Shown piece by piece: positions 34,716 to 46,787 of a stretch of 64,000 nt of DNA. The notes under the pieces were generated by a model. That model searched no databases and had not been told where the DNA came from. It saw only the letters and a program-made list of their open reading frames with translations. How positions within the stretch are numbered: the stretch's first letter is position 1; every line of letters starts with the position of its first letter. A program made the position numbers and the translations under genes. Source of the DNA: Brachypodium distachyon (lineage: Eukaryota; Streptophyta; Magnoliopsida; Poales; Poaceae); NCBI RefSeq assembly GCF_000005505.3, contig NC_016134.3, positions 29,525,584 through 29,589,583 on the forward strand, given 5' to 3'.

Positions 34716-35225
34716 GAATTCAGCGTTCATGTTCAGACACTTAGCTTTTCTGTTCGGTCCAATGCCTCGTGACGCTCGGCGGTAGAGTGCAGACGGGGCA
34801 CTGCCTTGGTAGGAAACCACCTTGGGTACCTGTTCAAGGGAAACGATCTCTGAGGGATGCGGCAGGAGCGCGGGGGCAGGATCGCCGCCAGCGGCAACCA
34901 CCGACAACGATGCTACCCCCACGCACGTTGCAGGAAACCCGCCAACGGCATGTCCAGTGCCGGAACGATCCGGCAACTGGTTTACGTTTCAAGGCCACAA
35001 CAGCCCCCTGCTCACAACCAAGTATGGAAAGACACCTTTGTGCACTCAAAGTAGGAGACAGAAGAGGAAAAAACACGCGAATAAACAAGGCAAATCCAAA
35101 GCTCAGGGGCGAAACACTTATCTTTATTCACGATTAACTAGCGGTTTACACGCGGGGGCTGCCCGGTTACACTAGTTCGAGAGGTATGCATCGGAGGCAT
35201 CACCTGAGGGTCGGGCTCCGCCGCT
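34716..35225. other. Convergent 3' ends between accessory gene and pol of gypsy 2
   Basis: About 0.5 kb with no convincing coding region. It carries AATAAAG-like sequence on the minus strand near 35.12 kb just downstream of the pol stop, a possible polyadenylation region. Confidence 0.4.
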
Positions 35226-36300
35226 TCACGGGTAGAACTTGCGCAAGTGCTCAATATTCCAGCTATTGGGCACCGGCAAGCCGTCTTCGGTTTTGCTGAA
35301 GGGGCCCTCCCATTTCGGAGTCAACTTGTTCCTGGCCTTCGTTCCTTGTATCCGGCGCAGGACAAGGTCTCCGTTCTCGAGCCCCCAGGGACGGACTCGT
35401 CTGTCGTGGTAACGACAGAGTCCCTGCTGGTAGCGTGCGGCTCGCACAGCAGCCCGGCATCGAAGCTCTTTGATGAAGTTTAGATCGTCGACCCTTTGCT
35501 CGTGTTGGCTGGTGTCGCCGTATGCGCGTACTCGGGGAGATCCGTACTTGAGCTCGAGGGGCAGCACCGCTTCTGCCCCGTAGACAAGGGCGAAAGGAGT
35601 TTCGCCCGTTGCCCGACTAGGTGTGGTCCAGATGGACCACAGCACGGGCTGGAGTTCTTCAATCCAGTGCTTCCTGTGGCCTTTGAGCTTGTCAAAGGTT
35701 CTCGTCTTGAGCCCCCGTAGTATCTCTGCGTTGGCTCGCTCTGCCTGTCCGTTGCTCCTCGGGTGAGCGACGGACGCGGAGCGCAGCTTAGTGCCCATGT
35801 CTTCGCAGTAGGCTTGAAACGCCGCGCTCGTGAATTGCGTGCCGTTGTCGGTGATAATGCTGTTAGGAACACCAAATCGGTACACAATGCCCTTGATGAA
35901 CTTGATGGCCGCCTGGGCGGTCACCTTCCGCACTGGTTCCACCTCCACCCATTTGGAGAACTTGTCGATGGCCACGAACAAATATTCGTAACCGCCAACC
36001 GCCCTTGGTAGCTTGCCGACGATGTCCAGCCCCCAGACCGCGAACGGCCATGAGGACGGGATGACATGCAGGGCCTGCGCCGGTTGGTTGCTCTTCCTTG
36101 AGTGGAACTGGCACGCCTCGCACGTCCTCACCAGCCGCTCTGCGTCGGCTAGGGCCGTGGCCCAGTAGAAGCCATGCCGGAACGCCTTACCGGCTAGAGC
36201 CCGCGAGGCCACATCGTGTGAATATGTGCCTCGATGTTGTCTTCCAACAGCGCGCATCCTTTTTCCCGCAGCACGCACATGAGTTTGACACCGTTCGCAC
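35226..36300 (-). pseudogene. Gypsy 2 integrase
   Basis: A continuous frame covers zinc region residues (CEACQFH), the integrase core with Asp (WGLDIVGK), Asp (IITDNGTQF) and Glu (GQAERAN), and the C-terminal domain ending NSWNIEHLRKFYP. A frameshift near 36.22 kb separates it from the upstream linker, and about ten residues are missing before SKTEDGLP compared with the plus-strand fragment. The DDE triad is intact. Confidence 0.9.
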
Positions 36301-36314
36301 ACCTGCAGTAGATG

Positions 36315-37792
36315 TTACCATCTACCACGGTCCGCGGCGATGTCATCCTCCGGGAGAGCCTCCCCTTTCAAATAGCGGGCGATTTCTTCTGCCCGGGGGG
36401 GAATCTCCCTGCCAACGCATGCCGCCATGTCAGCGGCATGGACCCCCGCTGCTGCAGGGGTTCCTTCGGTTGCCAGAGGGGCGTCCCCGGCAGCCGGCTG
36501 GGGGGAGACTGAAGGAGCCACTTGCTTCTGACAGAACACCCCCGCCGGAGGCTTCCGACGCTCTGCTACCATCTTGGCCAGCTCGTCAGCAGCGAAGTTA
36601 TCCTTCCGCTTGACGTGCTCGAAGCGCAAACCCTTGAACTTTCGTTCCAGCTTGCGGACCTCCTCCACGTACGACGCCATTTGAGGACAGTCGTAGTCCT
36701 TGTTCACCTGGTTGATCACGAGCTGGGAATCGCCCGAACAACCAAGCGCTTAATGTCGAGGGCGATCGCTGCCCGCAACCCGGCAAGCAGGCCCTCGTAC
36801 TCCGCCGTGTTGTTGGTGGAGTTAGTGAAGTCGAGTTGAACAGCGAACCTCAACTGGTCCCCTGTTGGTGACTCGATGACGACCCCGGCGCCCGCTCCCT
36901 GAAGACTGAACGCACCGTCGAAGTAGAGGACCCAGTGGTCCTCATCCAACTTGCCGGGAAGGCTGGTCTCCGGCTCATTTTCTTCTATGCCCGTGGACGT
37001 CCATTCTGCGACGAAGTCTGCCAGGGCCGTGCTCTTAATGCTTTTGGAGTTGGCGAAGTGGAGGTCGAACTCCGACAACTCCATCCTCCATTCGGCCACC
37101 CTCCCGGTGGCTTCACGGTTGGTGAGGGCTCGCTCAAGGCAGAACCCGGACACCACCGTGACGCGGTGCGCCTGGAAGTAGTGGTGCAGCTTGCAGGATG
37201 CAAGAAGAATCCTCAGAAGGAGCTTCTGTACTTGCGGGTACCTTGTTCGCGCGTCGCGTAGCACCGTACTAACGAAGTACACCGGATGCTGCACCAATCG
37301 CTTCCGCGGTGCCGAGGTTGCCGGCTCGGGGGCGGTCCCCGGGTCTGAGGCGGTTGCCGGGGGCCGCCCAGCCCCCTGCCCCGCAGCCCCAGTCCCCGGG
37401 ACGTCTTCCTCCCTCTCGGCAATCAGCACCGAGCTGACCACCTGGTCGGTCGCCGCTAGGTAGAGTAGCAGCGGCTCGCCCAGCTTGGGGGCGACGAGGA
37501 GGGGCGGCGACCTCAGGTACTGCTTGAGTTCCTGGAACGCCGCCTCGGCCTCGGGAGTCCAGTCGACTGGATCCTTCTTCTTCATTACCCGGAAGAAAGG
37601 CAAGGCACGCTTGCCCAGCCTGGAGATGAAACGTCCCAGCGCGGCAACACAGCCGTTGAGGCGCTGGACATCTTTCACCTTGCGGGGGGCCTCCATCTTC
37701 TCGATGGTTCTATTTTGGTCGGGTTGGCCTGTATCCCCCGGTGTGAAACCAAGAAACCCAGAAGCTGCCCGGAGTTGACACCGAAGGTGCAC
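36315..37792 (-). pseudogene. Gypsy 2 RNase H and linker
   Basis: Two overlapping frames. The first (36716-37792) holds the RT-RH connection ([16 protein letters not shown]) and RNase H start ([29 protein letters not shown]). A 1-nt frame change near 36.74 kb moves the rest ([24 protein letters not shown]) to the frame 36315-36719. A Pro/Ala-rich insertion ([20 protein letters not shown]) lies inside the RT-RH connection. Confidence 0.9.
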
Positions 37793-38388
37793 TTATCAGG
37801 GTTTAGCTTGAGCTTGATCCTGCGGAGGTTGTCGAACGTCTCCCGCAGGTCATCAACCAGCGAGTCCCCACGCTTCGATTTGATGACGATGTCGTCCATG
37901 TAGGCCTCCGCGCTACGGTCTAGCTGGGGCCCCAAACAGTCGCACAGGGCGCGCTAGAATGTGGAGCCCGCGTTTTTTAACCCGAAAGGCATGCATGTAT
38001 AGCAATAGCAGCCAACCGGGGTGATAAACGCTGTCTTTTCCTCATCCTCGACCGCCATCTTTATTTGATGGTAGCCGGAGAAAGCATCCAGAAAACTCAG
38101 CAACTCACAACCAGTGGTAGAATCAACTATCTGGTCGATACGGGGTACAGGGAAGGGATCCTTGGGGCATGCACGATTAAGATCAGTAAAATCTACGCAC
38201 ATGCGAAGCTTATTCCCTGCTTTGGGCACTACTACAGGGTTAGCTAGCCAAGTGGGGTACAAAACTTCCCTGATCGCCCCGGCAGCCCTGAGCTTGCCCA
38301 CCTCTTGCTTGATGAAATCTTTCCGCTCTTGTGCTTGCCGTCGGATCTTCTGGATGCTCATCCGGGCGCACCGCGAGCCGATGCTCAA
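37675..38388 (-). pseudogene. Gypsy 2 reverse transcriptase
   Basis: RT motifs: RMCVDFTDLNRACPKDPFPV, MPFGLKNAGSTF, and the active site AYMDDIVIKSKR. A TAG at 37954-37956 interrupts the frame where gypsy 1 has Gln (NAGATYQR). A frameshift near 37.70 kb leads into the connection domain. Confidence 0.92.
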
Positions 38389-38476
38389 TCACCTCCCTGG
38401 GGACTCCGGGAAGGTCCGACGGTTGCCAGGCGAACACGTCGGCGTTATCCCGAAGGAAGGTGACGAGGGCGCTTTC

Positions 38477-39616
38477 CTATTCGGCGGTCAGCTTCGCACC
38501 GACGGTAACGGTGCGCTCCTTGTCGCCGGCTTGGAGGGGCAGCTTCTTCACTTTGGCGGCCTCCTCCCGGAGCCCCTGCCCCTTGCCGGGGCGCGAGCTC
38601 GAGCCTGCGCCTCCCCCGGCAAGCCCTTGCGGGGTGGCGCGGGCCTTCTTCGTTGCCGGGGCATCACCCGGCAAGCCGTCGTCCTCGACAACATCCTCGT
38701 CACCGGCGTCAGCTTCAGCAGCGGCTCGGACGACCTCGCCAACGCACCAAGCCGTGTCTTTGAGGTCACACCGGATGGAGAGGACCCCATAGATGGACGG
38801 CATCTTCATCACGCCATAGGCGCAATGTGTGGCCGCCATGAACTTGATCAGTGCTGGTCGACCAAGGATCCCGTTGTAGGGCAACGGGGTATGCGCCACG
38901 TCGAACACTATGTGCTCGGTCCTGAACGCTTCCCGAGACCCGAAGGTGACCGGCAGCGTGATGCGTCCCAGCGGGCGCACGATCCCGGGGTTCACCCCCC
39001 AGAACGGTTCGGTGGGCTTCAGCTGCTCCATCGGGAGCTAGAGCTTTTCCACCAGCCTGGCGGATAGGAGGTTAAGCCCCACTCCGTTATCCACCAGCAC
39101 CTTGGTCACCATCATATTGCTAATGATTGGCGAGACGACGAAGGGTATTACCCCGAAACCCAACTGCCGCGCTGGGTGATCGTCGGCGCTGAAGGTGATC
39201 GGCACGTGCGACCACCTCAGCGGCTGTTGTGGCACCGCATCCGGCAACAGCGTGCACACATCGCGGGTGAGGCGCTTCACCGCGGCGTGGGATGGCAGAG
39301 CGTAAGCTCCCCCATGGATGCAGGCAACGCCACGAGGCTCCTGGAAGCCCGGTTCGTCGCCGCCGGTATAGTCGGACTCGCGCTGCTCCTCAGCGCGCGC
39401 CCTGTCGCGTCCCCGAGGAGGGCATTCCCGCCCAGCGCGGGGTTGGCCGCGCCCCCTTTGGGGTTCACCCCTGCCGGCACCACCGGCGGCTGGCCTCGGA
39501 CCCGCCCTGGGGTCGTTCGGGCAATCTCGGGAGAGATGCCCGATGTCGCCACAATTGAAGCAGACGCCTCGTGGCGCTGCTCCCGCCGCTGCTTGATCCC
39601 CTGTAGAATGTGGCAA
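38477..39616 (-). pseudogene. Gypsy 2 zinc knuckle, protease and linker
   Basis: CCHC knuckle CFNCGDIGHLSRDC, protease motif VLVDNGVGLNLLS and linker (GRPALIKFMAATHCAYG). Two amber codons break it: 39038-39040 (EKL stop LPMEQL) and 38477-38479 directly before ESALVTFLRDNADVFAW. Confidence 0.88.
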
Positions 39617-41187
39617 CTCTGCGCGTCGTGGGTGGAGTTTCTGTGGATGGGGCAGCGGGGCGCGTCGCCCTGCTTCCCGCCAGACTCCCCACCCGGCAAG
39701 GCTTTCTTCGCGGGCCTCGCGGTAGGAGGCCCTGAGTCCGCAGCGAGGACTTGTTTCCCGTTGCGCTTGCGGGAACCCTTCTTCCGCGAGCCCTCGCCAG
39801 GGCTCGCGGCAGCCTGGGCTGCCAGCTCAGGCGCTAGGCGCCCTTCCTCGGCCATGGCGCATTTGTGCGCCAAGGCGTACAAGTCCTGCGTCGTCCGGAT
39901 CTGATGTGTGCTCAACTTCTCGCGCATCTTGAGATCGCGGACGTTGATGGCGAAGGTGTTGATAATGGCGGCCGCCTCCACCTCTGGGATGGAATAGGAG
40001 AGGTTGGAGAAGCGGTGGACGAAGGCCCGCAACGTCTCTCCTGGTTTTTGCACGATAGTGTGCAACTCCGCCATGGTTCTCGGACGCTTATAGCCGTCCT
40101 GGAACGCGCTCACGAACTGCTTGCGTAGGTCTGCCCAAGTGCCAACGGACCCGGTGGGAAGGTTGAGCAACCAGGTTCGGGCTGATCCCTTCAGGACCAT
40201 CGGGAACCAATTCGCCCTGACCTTGTCCTCGACGCCGATGGCATGCATGCCCAACGTGTAGGTCAGGAGAAAATCCTTGGGGTTAGCGGTCCCGTCGTAC
40301 GTAACGAGCGCAGGCGCTTGGAACTTACGGGGCCACGTCACCCGCCGCAGATCGCGCGTGAACGCGGTGCAACCATCCTCGGGGCCCATGGGAGCGTCTT
40401 CTTGCTCCTGTGGGCGCTGGCGCTCCACCTCGTGCCTGCGTCGGCGCTTAAAGCGCGGGCGCAGATCCTCCTGCTGGCGGGCATTCAAGATGCCACGTGC
40501 ATCGCCCCCTGGAACGGTGGGCGATGAGTTCGAGGACCCCTCCGGGCCCCCGTCTCCTTGGCCTCGCTGAGGAGGGGGAGGGTTCTCCCCCTGTCGTGAG
40601 GCGGGTGGCACGTCTTCGTGCTCCGGGTTCTGCTCGTGGCCGGAGCCTACCGGGGCGCCCTCGCCTTGCGGCTGTTGGGCGGCCCAGGGCGAGAAGCGCT
40701 TCCAACTCCTTGCCCCACGTCTCGTGCCCTGCTGCGGCTCGTACCGCACCATGACGCGTGCGGCGATGATGGCTTCAGCCGGGGTTCGCACGGGGGGCAG
40801 CCGGTTTCCTGAACGGCTGCTTCCCGCCCTGGCCCCGGACGCCTCCGGGTGTGCAAGGTGCGAACCCCCAGGGGTTGCCCGTGACGTGGCGTGCTCCTGG
40901 TGCCGCGGCCGCGGGGCGTCCTCGGGCCTCGACTCAACCCGTTGGCTGGCCCGGGCGACGCCGTGCGTGCTCCTCTGACTGCCCCCGGCACTGGGGGGAG
41001 CCGGTCCCCTTGGCCGATTGTCGGTCGACGGCTGAGGAGGCGGCGGAGGCGGCTGCGTTTGCTGCACCCTTGAGGGCTCGGGGTTCTCTTGAGCCCCCGA
41101 CTCGGGTCGCATGTCGTGCGACCGCGTGTGCGCCGCTGGGGCCTCACGCGGGTCTATGCGTGAGTCACCAGCCCGCTTGGGGGGCAT
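39277..41187 (-). CDS. Gypsy 2 gag
   Basis: An intact 636-residue frame starting MPPKRAGDSR. The N-terminal 270 residues are Pro/Arg/Gly-rich and probably disordered; the gag domain follows (FLLTYTLGMHAIGVEDKV ... LRAFVHRFSNLSYSIPEVEA); a Lys/Arg-rich segment and CPIHRNSTHDAQSC come next. A frame change near 39.6 kb leads to the CCHC knuckle in the next frame, so the last roughly 100 residues are a shadow reading. ATG is chosen because of its position just downstream of the LTR and PBS. Confidence 0.9.
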   Translation of the reverse strand: MPPKRAGDSRIDPREAPAAHTRSHDMRPESGAQENPEPSRVQQTQPPPPPPQPSTDNRPRGPAPPSAGGSQRSTHGVARASQRVESRPEDAPRPRHQEHATSRATPGGSHLAHPEASGARAGSSRSGNRLPPVRTPAEAIIAARVMVRYEPQQGTRRGARSWKRFSPWAAQQPQGEGAPVGSGHEQNPEHEDVPPASRQGENPPPPQRGQGDGGPEGSSNSSPTVPGGDARGILNARQQEDLRPRFKRRRRHEVERQRPQEQEDAPMGPEDGCTAFTRDLRRVTWPRKFQAPALVTYDGTANPKDFLLTYTLGMHAIGVEDKVRANWFPMVLKGSARTWLLNLPTGSVGTWADLRKQFVSAFQDGYKRPRTMAELHTIVQKPGETLRAFVHRFSNLSYSIPEVEAAAIINTFAINVRDLKMREKLSTHQIRTTQDLYALAHKCAMAEEGRLAPELAAQAAASPGEGSRKKGSRKRNGKQVLAADSGPPTARPAKKALPGGESGGKQGDAPRCPIHRNSTHDAQSCHILQGIKQRREQRHEASASIVATSGISPEIARTTPGRVRGQPPVVPAGVNPKGGAANPALGGNALLGDATGRALRSSASPTIPAATNRASRSLVALPASMGELTLCHPTPR

Positions 41188-41276
41188 GGTGACTAGGCTC
41201 GTCGGCGAAGAAGAGCGAAGCCGACGCCGATGGAAACTTCTGCTGCCGGCGATCTCCGGCGTTATCCACTCCCGCG

Positions 41277-41297
41277 CCCCCTACCTGGCGCGCCCGA
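41277..41297 (-). other. Primer binding site region of gypsy 2
   Basis: On the minus strand, GGCGCGCCAGGTAGGGG starts three bases inside the LTR end. This motif is familiar next to LTRs of grass Tat elements; the priming tRNA was not determined. Confidence 0.65.
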
Positions 41298-42295
41298 TGT
41301 CGTCGCTCGGTGCTCAAACACTGGGGGCGTGCGGCCACGTCCCCCTTTTAGGTTCGGTAGGGGCGTCTGGGGCGGAGACCCGGTGATCGCCGGCACGGCC
41401 GATGAGGCCCTACAGGGCCGGTGAGACAAAGTGCTAAGGGTACGGGCTAGTCCAAGAACAGGTGCACGCACGTTTTTTACCCAGGTTTGGGCCACCCGGA
41501 GGTGTAAAACCCTACGTCCTGCCTGTCTGAGCTGATATTGATTACAGATCAAATGTTTACAAGTTGCCGGGCAAGTTCCCGGGCTTCCTCCCAATGTCTA
41601 AGTACTCCTTACTACTCTCTGCTGGCTGTCTACTGGAACCAACTGATCCTCGATCTCACGAGCCAGCGAAGGGGACTTGTGGAACTGAACGACTGTCGAC
41701 TAACCCCTTTGACCGCTGGCACGGGTCCTCCTTTTATACACAAGGGGATGCCACAGCGCCATGGTGCATGAGCTATAAGTGTTCAACGGGGAGGCATGCA
41801 ACTCCCCCGGTGAGCTGGTGGCGTGCATGAGTGCCACCTTCGCTGCTAGGGGCCTACGACCCTAGGTAGGATTAGACAACCACTGTTCCTTGGATCGGAC
41901 GGATAACTACCCGTCGGTCGGCTTGTTTACTGAGCCGTGTGCCTTACTCCTTACCTTGGTGGGACCGCGCGTGCCCCGCCCGCCACGCGCCTGCGTGGCG
42001 CTGTTCACTGGGCCCCACGCCCGAGGCGGGGGCACGCACCCGGGAACCCCCAGTCCCAGCAAGTCGACCCCGGGAAGCATCCAGGCCCAACGCACCCGAG
42101 AACCCCCTCCCGGGAAGGCAGCTTCCCGGGAGGTGCCCAGGCGGGAATATTTCCCGAAACCCCGCTAGCTCCTTTCGGACTGGTAGCTTGCCGAGGAGCT
42201 CATAGACGCTCCCCGGAACGAGACCTTCCCGGAAACCCGGGAACGGGGCCCGTGCGCCACGCAGTGGTGGTACCCCGGATGCCACTGGTGCGACA
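41298..42295 (-). repeat. 5' LTR of gypsy 2
   Basis: 998 bp with inverted ends TGTCG...CGACA. A minus-strand TATA box (TATAAAAG) lies at about 41732-41739. The upstream part (42.03-42.26 kb) is packed with CCCGGGAA/TTCCCGGG motifs, including a perfect 12-bp inverted repeat with a 4-nt loop at 42106-42133. Confidence 0.8.
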
Positions 42296-42800
42296 CGACT
42301 CCTTTAGCTTATATAGATGAATACAAGACCGGCCTTGACCACACCAAGCATGATAAGTTCAACACGACACCACCCTGTTTACAATGGAAATTATGTAGCA
42401 TCATCGAAGCCTTTGCTACATCTCAAAGAAAGATGCAGAATTAGAAACTGTCGCAGTAGTCAAATATCATTGCTACACTGTTGCTTACCTAAGAACGGAC
42501 AGCATTGCTACAGAATATATGCGATTTCAGCTCGTTAAAAGCTTTTGGGCAGAAATACCATCGCTCGATCTGAAATACGTACATATTTTTTATCTGATAC
42601 TGATACAAATAAATGAAACATCAAGGCATATAAACAGATGTTTGCACACACAAAATGTAAGCACGATCAATGCGTGTGCACAAAGCAAACTAACAGCAAG
42701 ATTAGCTGACAAAGCACAAAGCAACCAAAGCAAGTCAATTTGTCTTCATGCCAATTGGAATAAGGATTACATGCATACACCAGATAGTAAACGGAAGCTA
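42296..42800. other. 3' flank of F-box gene A
   Basis: Non-coding. From about 42405 it is colinear with 51.24 kb (GAAGCCTTTGCTACATC), showing that it belongs to the F-box segmental repeat; gypsy 2 inserted beside it. Confidence 0.55.
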
Positions 42801-42809
42801 ACAACCTAA

Positions 42810-43080
42810 AAGATACAATATTCCCTGTTCAGGATTGACCACGACAAGATTAATTACTTCAAGTCCACAACACAATTGACCAGGGCATGATAGAGGGTCA
42901 ATTTCCTCCGATCTGGAATACATCACAGGTCCATGCAATGATACAGAATGGACGAAGCTACAACAGCAAGTCATTTCTGCCTCCAGCCACCAGAATGTAA
43001 TTCTACATACGTACCTGCAGAGCAAGCAATGTCATCATGAAACTGATCCGCAACATTCATTCGAAGAAAAGCCTTTAAAA
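42810..43080 (-). repeat. F-box 3' module, copy A
   Basis: Segment conserved at about 51660-51960, 58985-59230 and partly 57455-57522: reads (minus) CTGCAG, then GAATTACATTC, GGTGGCTGGAGGCAGAAA, later TCAATTGTG. Best explained as the last exon and 3' UTR of the tandem F-box genes. Confidence 0.75.
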
Positions 43081-45111
43081 TTATATCTCAGCATTTTTTG
43101 CATGACTTTTTTTCTGTAAACCTTTTTGCATGACTCACTAAACAGTAATAAACATTAGCTTTACCATTGGGTAAATTGCGCCAAGAGCTCAATTGTAAGC
43201 AAACAAAACGAATACTACATAAAAGAGAACATCAATAGGGAGGCAGCTCGTAACTTGTAGTAGCGGCACACCTTAAACTGGCTTGCATCGTAAACATATA
43301 TTCTCAAGTTTCCTGCTACATCTGATCTCGCTAGAAGTTAAAATACCTCCTTAGAGCTAGGCAACAATGAACAGAGCCTAGCTTATGGAATCATTTGAAT
43401 ACTATTTGTTATCATGGGCATATGTGGGGCTCATGGAGTCAAATTCAAAAGCCCAAAAATCTGGTTTCTCTGATATACATATTTTAGAAATTTATTCGTT
43501 AGATAGTCATTAAAAAAACATATTTTGTTAAACGTCATGCAGTGGAGGCCTCAAGTAATTGAGGATCATATCCATCAGCTTAATAATTAATTAGTACTTC
43601 GTTCGGTCCAAATAGACAATGCCTTTTCTTTGTACTCCACATGGCATAAAACAACTGGCAACTAATCGTCATGAAAACAGGTTTATCACTTTTACCCGGT
43701 GTTCAGCATAAATATTGCACATCTACTATAGTGACCAAAATTGAAGAAATGAGACTGCACATCACAACAGCCAACATGTAGTTTAGACCAGACAAGTTGT
43801 ATCAGAGGCTAATCGTAAGGATGGACTGCACAAAAAAACAGAGAAATCGAAATAGGTCCCGATTTAACCGCAAAATCCTAGATAGATATAACCGAAATGG
43901 CCAAAGGATGTTGAAGGCTCGTCAGCTGGTATTGTTAGTTACTCACTTAACGTAGAGGGCAGAACATGTGAATTGAATCACAACTATGAATTGATTCATA
44001 GATACATAACCACAAAAATATCAATATTTCCCTGAAAAACAAAATTAAATATCAATAGAATTAAGCAATGGAACAACAAGTAAAATAACAGAAAGAAATA
44101 GGGTACTACTGAACATGATGTGACACAATCTTCTCTTATGTCATCGGTCATCTGGGAAGCTACAGCTGGTAGAAGAGCCGACACTACCAAAAGGAAACCT
44201 CGGGGTAGCACTGAGGAAAATATGCCTCAACTTAAGAGCCGAAGATATGCTTACCTGCTCAACTAGCTCATCACATTGACACGTACCTCATCTTCTAGGC
44301 CGCACAAAACTTCAGCTCCATCTTGCTTGCCACCAATGCCTGATTTTGCAAACACAAGAGAAGTCAAACAACCAATGAAATTACAATTAATGAAAAGCCA
44401 ACAGCTATGAATTATTCTTAAGCTCATTCCGCGCCATTTATATTATATTGTTAGCATAACCAACAAAAGAATGTCAATAATGGTCATCGATCATCGATCA
44501 ACAAATTATAAAAAAGTAACTTAACTTTTTCTTCTGTTATATACCAGTTGCATGCTGTGTAAATAAGGAAAAACCTATTACCTGCAGTATAGACACTTTC
44601 AAACGGGTGACAACAACAAGAGTAGGTTTCGACTTCCTTGAACTTTAATGTGTCAAGCTGGAGCATGTATAGGTAAGGAAATCTCCACAGGAAGACCACG
44701 TTATTGCTCTCAGCATACCCTTGTATCTCTAGGTCGTCCTGCTCTGGATCATCCGACTCCTCTGGATCCACGACCAGCTGGGGAATTACCTCGTCCAGAT
44801 TTACGGTTCTTCTCAGCACCCAAGCAGCACCACGGGAATCAGTACTCTCCCTCTTCCAATATTGGAGGGTGCAGGTGCTATCCCAAGTTGACAGAAGGAG
44901 TAATCCAAGGCCACCACCCTCGGCTCGCATAACCGTGAAGTCACCGGGACCATGATCTGGCAGTGCTATCACCACAAGGTTCTGCATGCGTAGGTCAAAC
45001 TGAAGGATTGATGGATGATCTCTAAGCTTCCAGTAAAGAGATTCCCCGACAAGTATAGCAGGTTTCCTTTGAACACCGATAAGCCAGCAGCTAGGGATCT
45101 CGTGTGGAAGC

Positions 45112-46465
45112 TGTTGGGGAACGCGGTACGCTACGCTAGCACAAAATAAAATTTCTACCGCTTCCGCCCGGATCAATGCTGTAGATAATGGATCACGAGA
45201 TTACCACTAGACGCGCAGACCCGTAGCGGAAGTAGAGTCGATGTAGCGCGTCGATGCCGAGTAGTCGAACAGCCTGCTCCTCCTCGCCGATCCCACAAAC
45301 AGTTCGTCCAAGCGCCGCAGGTGCAGCGCCTCCGAGGTATCCACACGTACAGGGAGAAACTCCGTGCGGCGGACTGCTAGATCCGATCGCAAGGCTTTGG
45401 GCGTGGAGGTGTGACGGCCGAGTCTAACTCGCGTCTGGATTGGTGTAACCCTAGACGGGTTGGTCTCCTCCACTTATATAGACGTCCCTAGTGGGCTCAA
45501 CACTTGAGGCCCGTTAGGAGTCTAAGCCCGATACGAGTTGGATCCAATCCAACTCGGTTCCCACCCCTTAAGCGTGTGACCCTTCAGGTTCGCGGTCAGT
45601 CGGACACGACTACGAGCTCGGACTGCGGGCCCGAGTAACACCTTACTCGTCCACTGGCACCGACTCAAGTCGATAGTTGGTAGCGGCGCCTAGCAGCACA
45701 TGCCAACTCCCAAGTAACCACAAGGTATATTGACGAACCATACAATGTGTCATATGCAACATTCCTTTTGCCTCACGATATGTGTGTTGAGCTCAAGGCG
45801 AGTGCTTGTCATCCTTGTGGATAGCTCGAGTCTCTTCTCGTTCCTGTGATACAGATTCCCGAACGGGTTAACACTTAACCCAAGTCGCATGGCCATGCTT
45901 TCCGAATCTGATCACTCGAGAGGGCCCAGAGATATCTCTCCGAACAGGAGGGGCAAATCCCATCTTGTTCAACCATGACTCGCAGCATGCTTCTCAGCAA
46001 ACCCGAAAGCTACCTTTATAACCACCCAGTTATGGAGTAGCGTTTGGCAACCCCTAAGTAGGCCGATTCACATCCCAAGCTCATGCGATGACCTCAGGTC
46101 TAGGACTGGCATATACATCGTACTTGAGACTAACAAATGACAATCATCTCGTTGTGTCTCAGTGCGGGTCTGTCCGACTCAACAATCTCATTGTCGAGTC
46201 CATGCTATCAGTCGGCAACACCTTGCCCTATGACTTGTGAAACATAATCATCATACTGATTCACATTGCTAGTCTAGATTATGTGTCCGCATAACCTCAA
46301 TGACTAGGGACCATTAGAACAACATCATAGAATACATAGTCTCACAAACAAATCACGTATTTATTGATACATATCAGTGATGATGTTTAAGGACAATAAC
46401 AATAACTCATGAATACATAGGAAATAACATCATCACATGATTGCCTCTAGGGCATATCTCCAACA
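45112..46465 (-). mobile_element. Solo copia LTR inside an exon of F-box gene A
   Basis: 1354 bp, same family as the LTRs at 2509 and 10440 but with clearly more differences. Perfect TSD GAAGC (45107-45111 and 46466-46470). No internal sequence remains. Coding sequence continues in frame across the insertion when LTR and one TSD are discounted. Confidence 0.95.
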
Positions 46466-46787
46466 GAAGCTTTGTTGAAACAATATTACCCCATGCGCGC
46501 TTCTTGGAGGAGTAAACGCAGGCGGCCACTGATGCATCGAGCTGATTCATGTCGCGGCCTACCAAGACCACCTGTAAGTCATCGTCGTCGTCAGAGGCAC
46601 GAAGCACCGCACCGTGGATCCATCCAGCCAGCACCGGCGAGAAATCCAGGGGAAGGTCAAAGCGTTGCTGGTGGCCGTTGGTGGGGTCCAAGACCACGAG
46701 CTGGTGCATGGAGTAGACGAGCACGAGGCCATGACGGTTGCTGAGGACCTGCAAGAGCATGAAGTAGTTGTTAAAACATAAGCATCA

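Larger units (their letters stand above)
33484..42295 (-). mobile_element. Tat-lineage Ty3/gypsy retrotransposon 2, 3' LTR not found
   Basis: Minus-strand order: 5' LTR (41298-42295), PBS-like site, gag, protease, RT, RNase H, integrase to 35226, then an accessory gene on the plus strand. The layout is the same as gypsy 1 but the sequences are clearly different. It carries several frameshifts and amber stops. The left boundary is not defined. Confidence 0.85.

Noticed and set aside
38114..39067. A 317-codon plus-strand frame
   Set aside because: Antisense shadow of the RT and protease linker region, which has clear conserved motifs on the minus strand.
39176..39904. A 242-codon plus-strand frame in gypsy 2
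   Set aside because: Antisense shadow of GC-rich gag; no family features.
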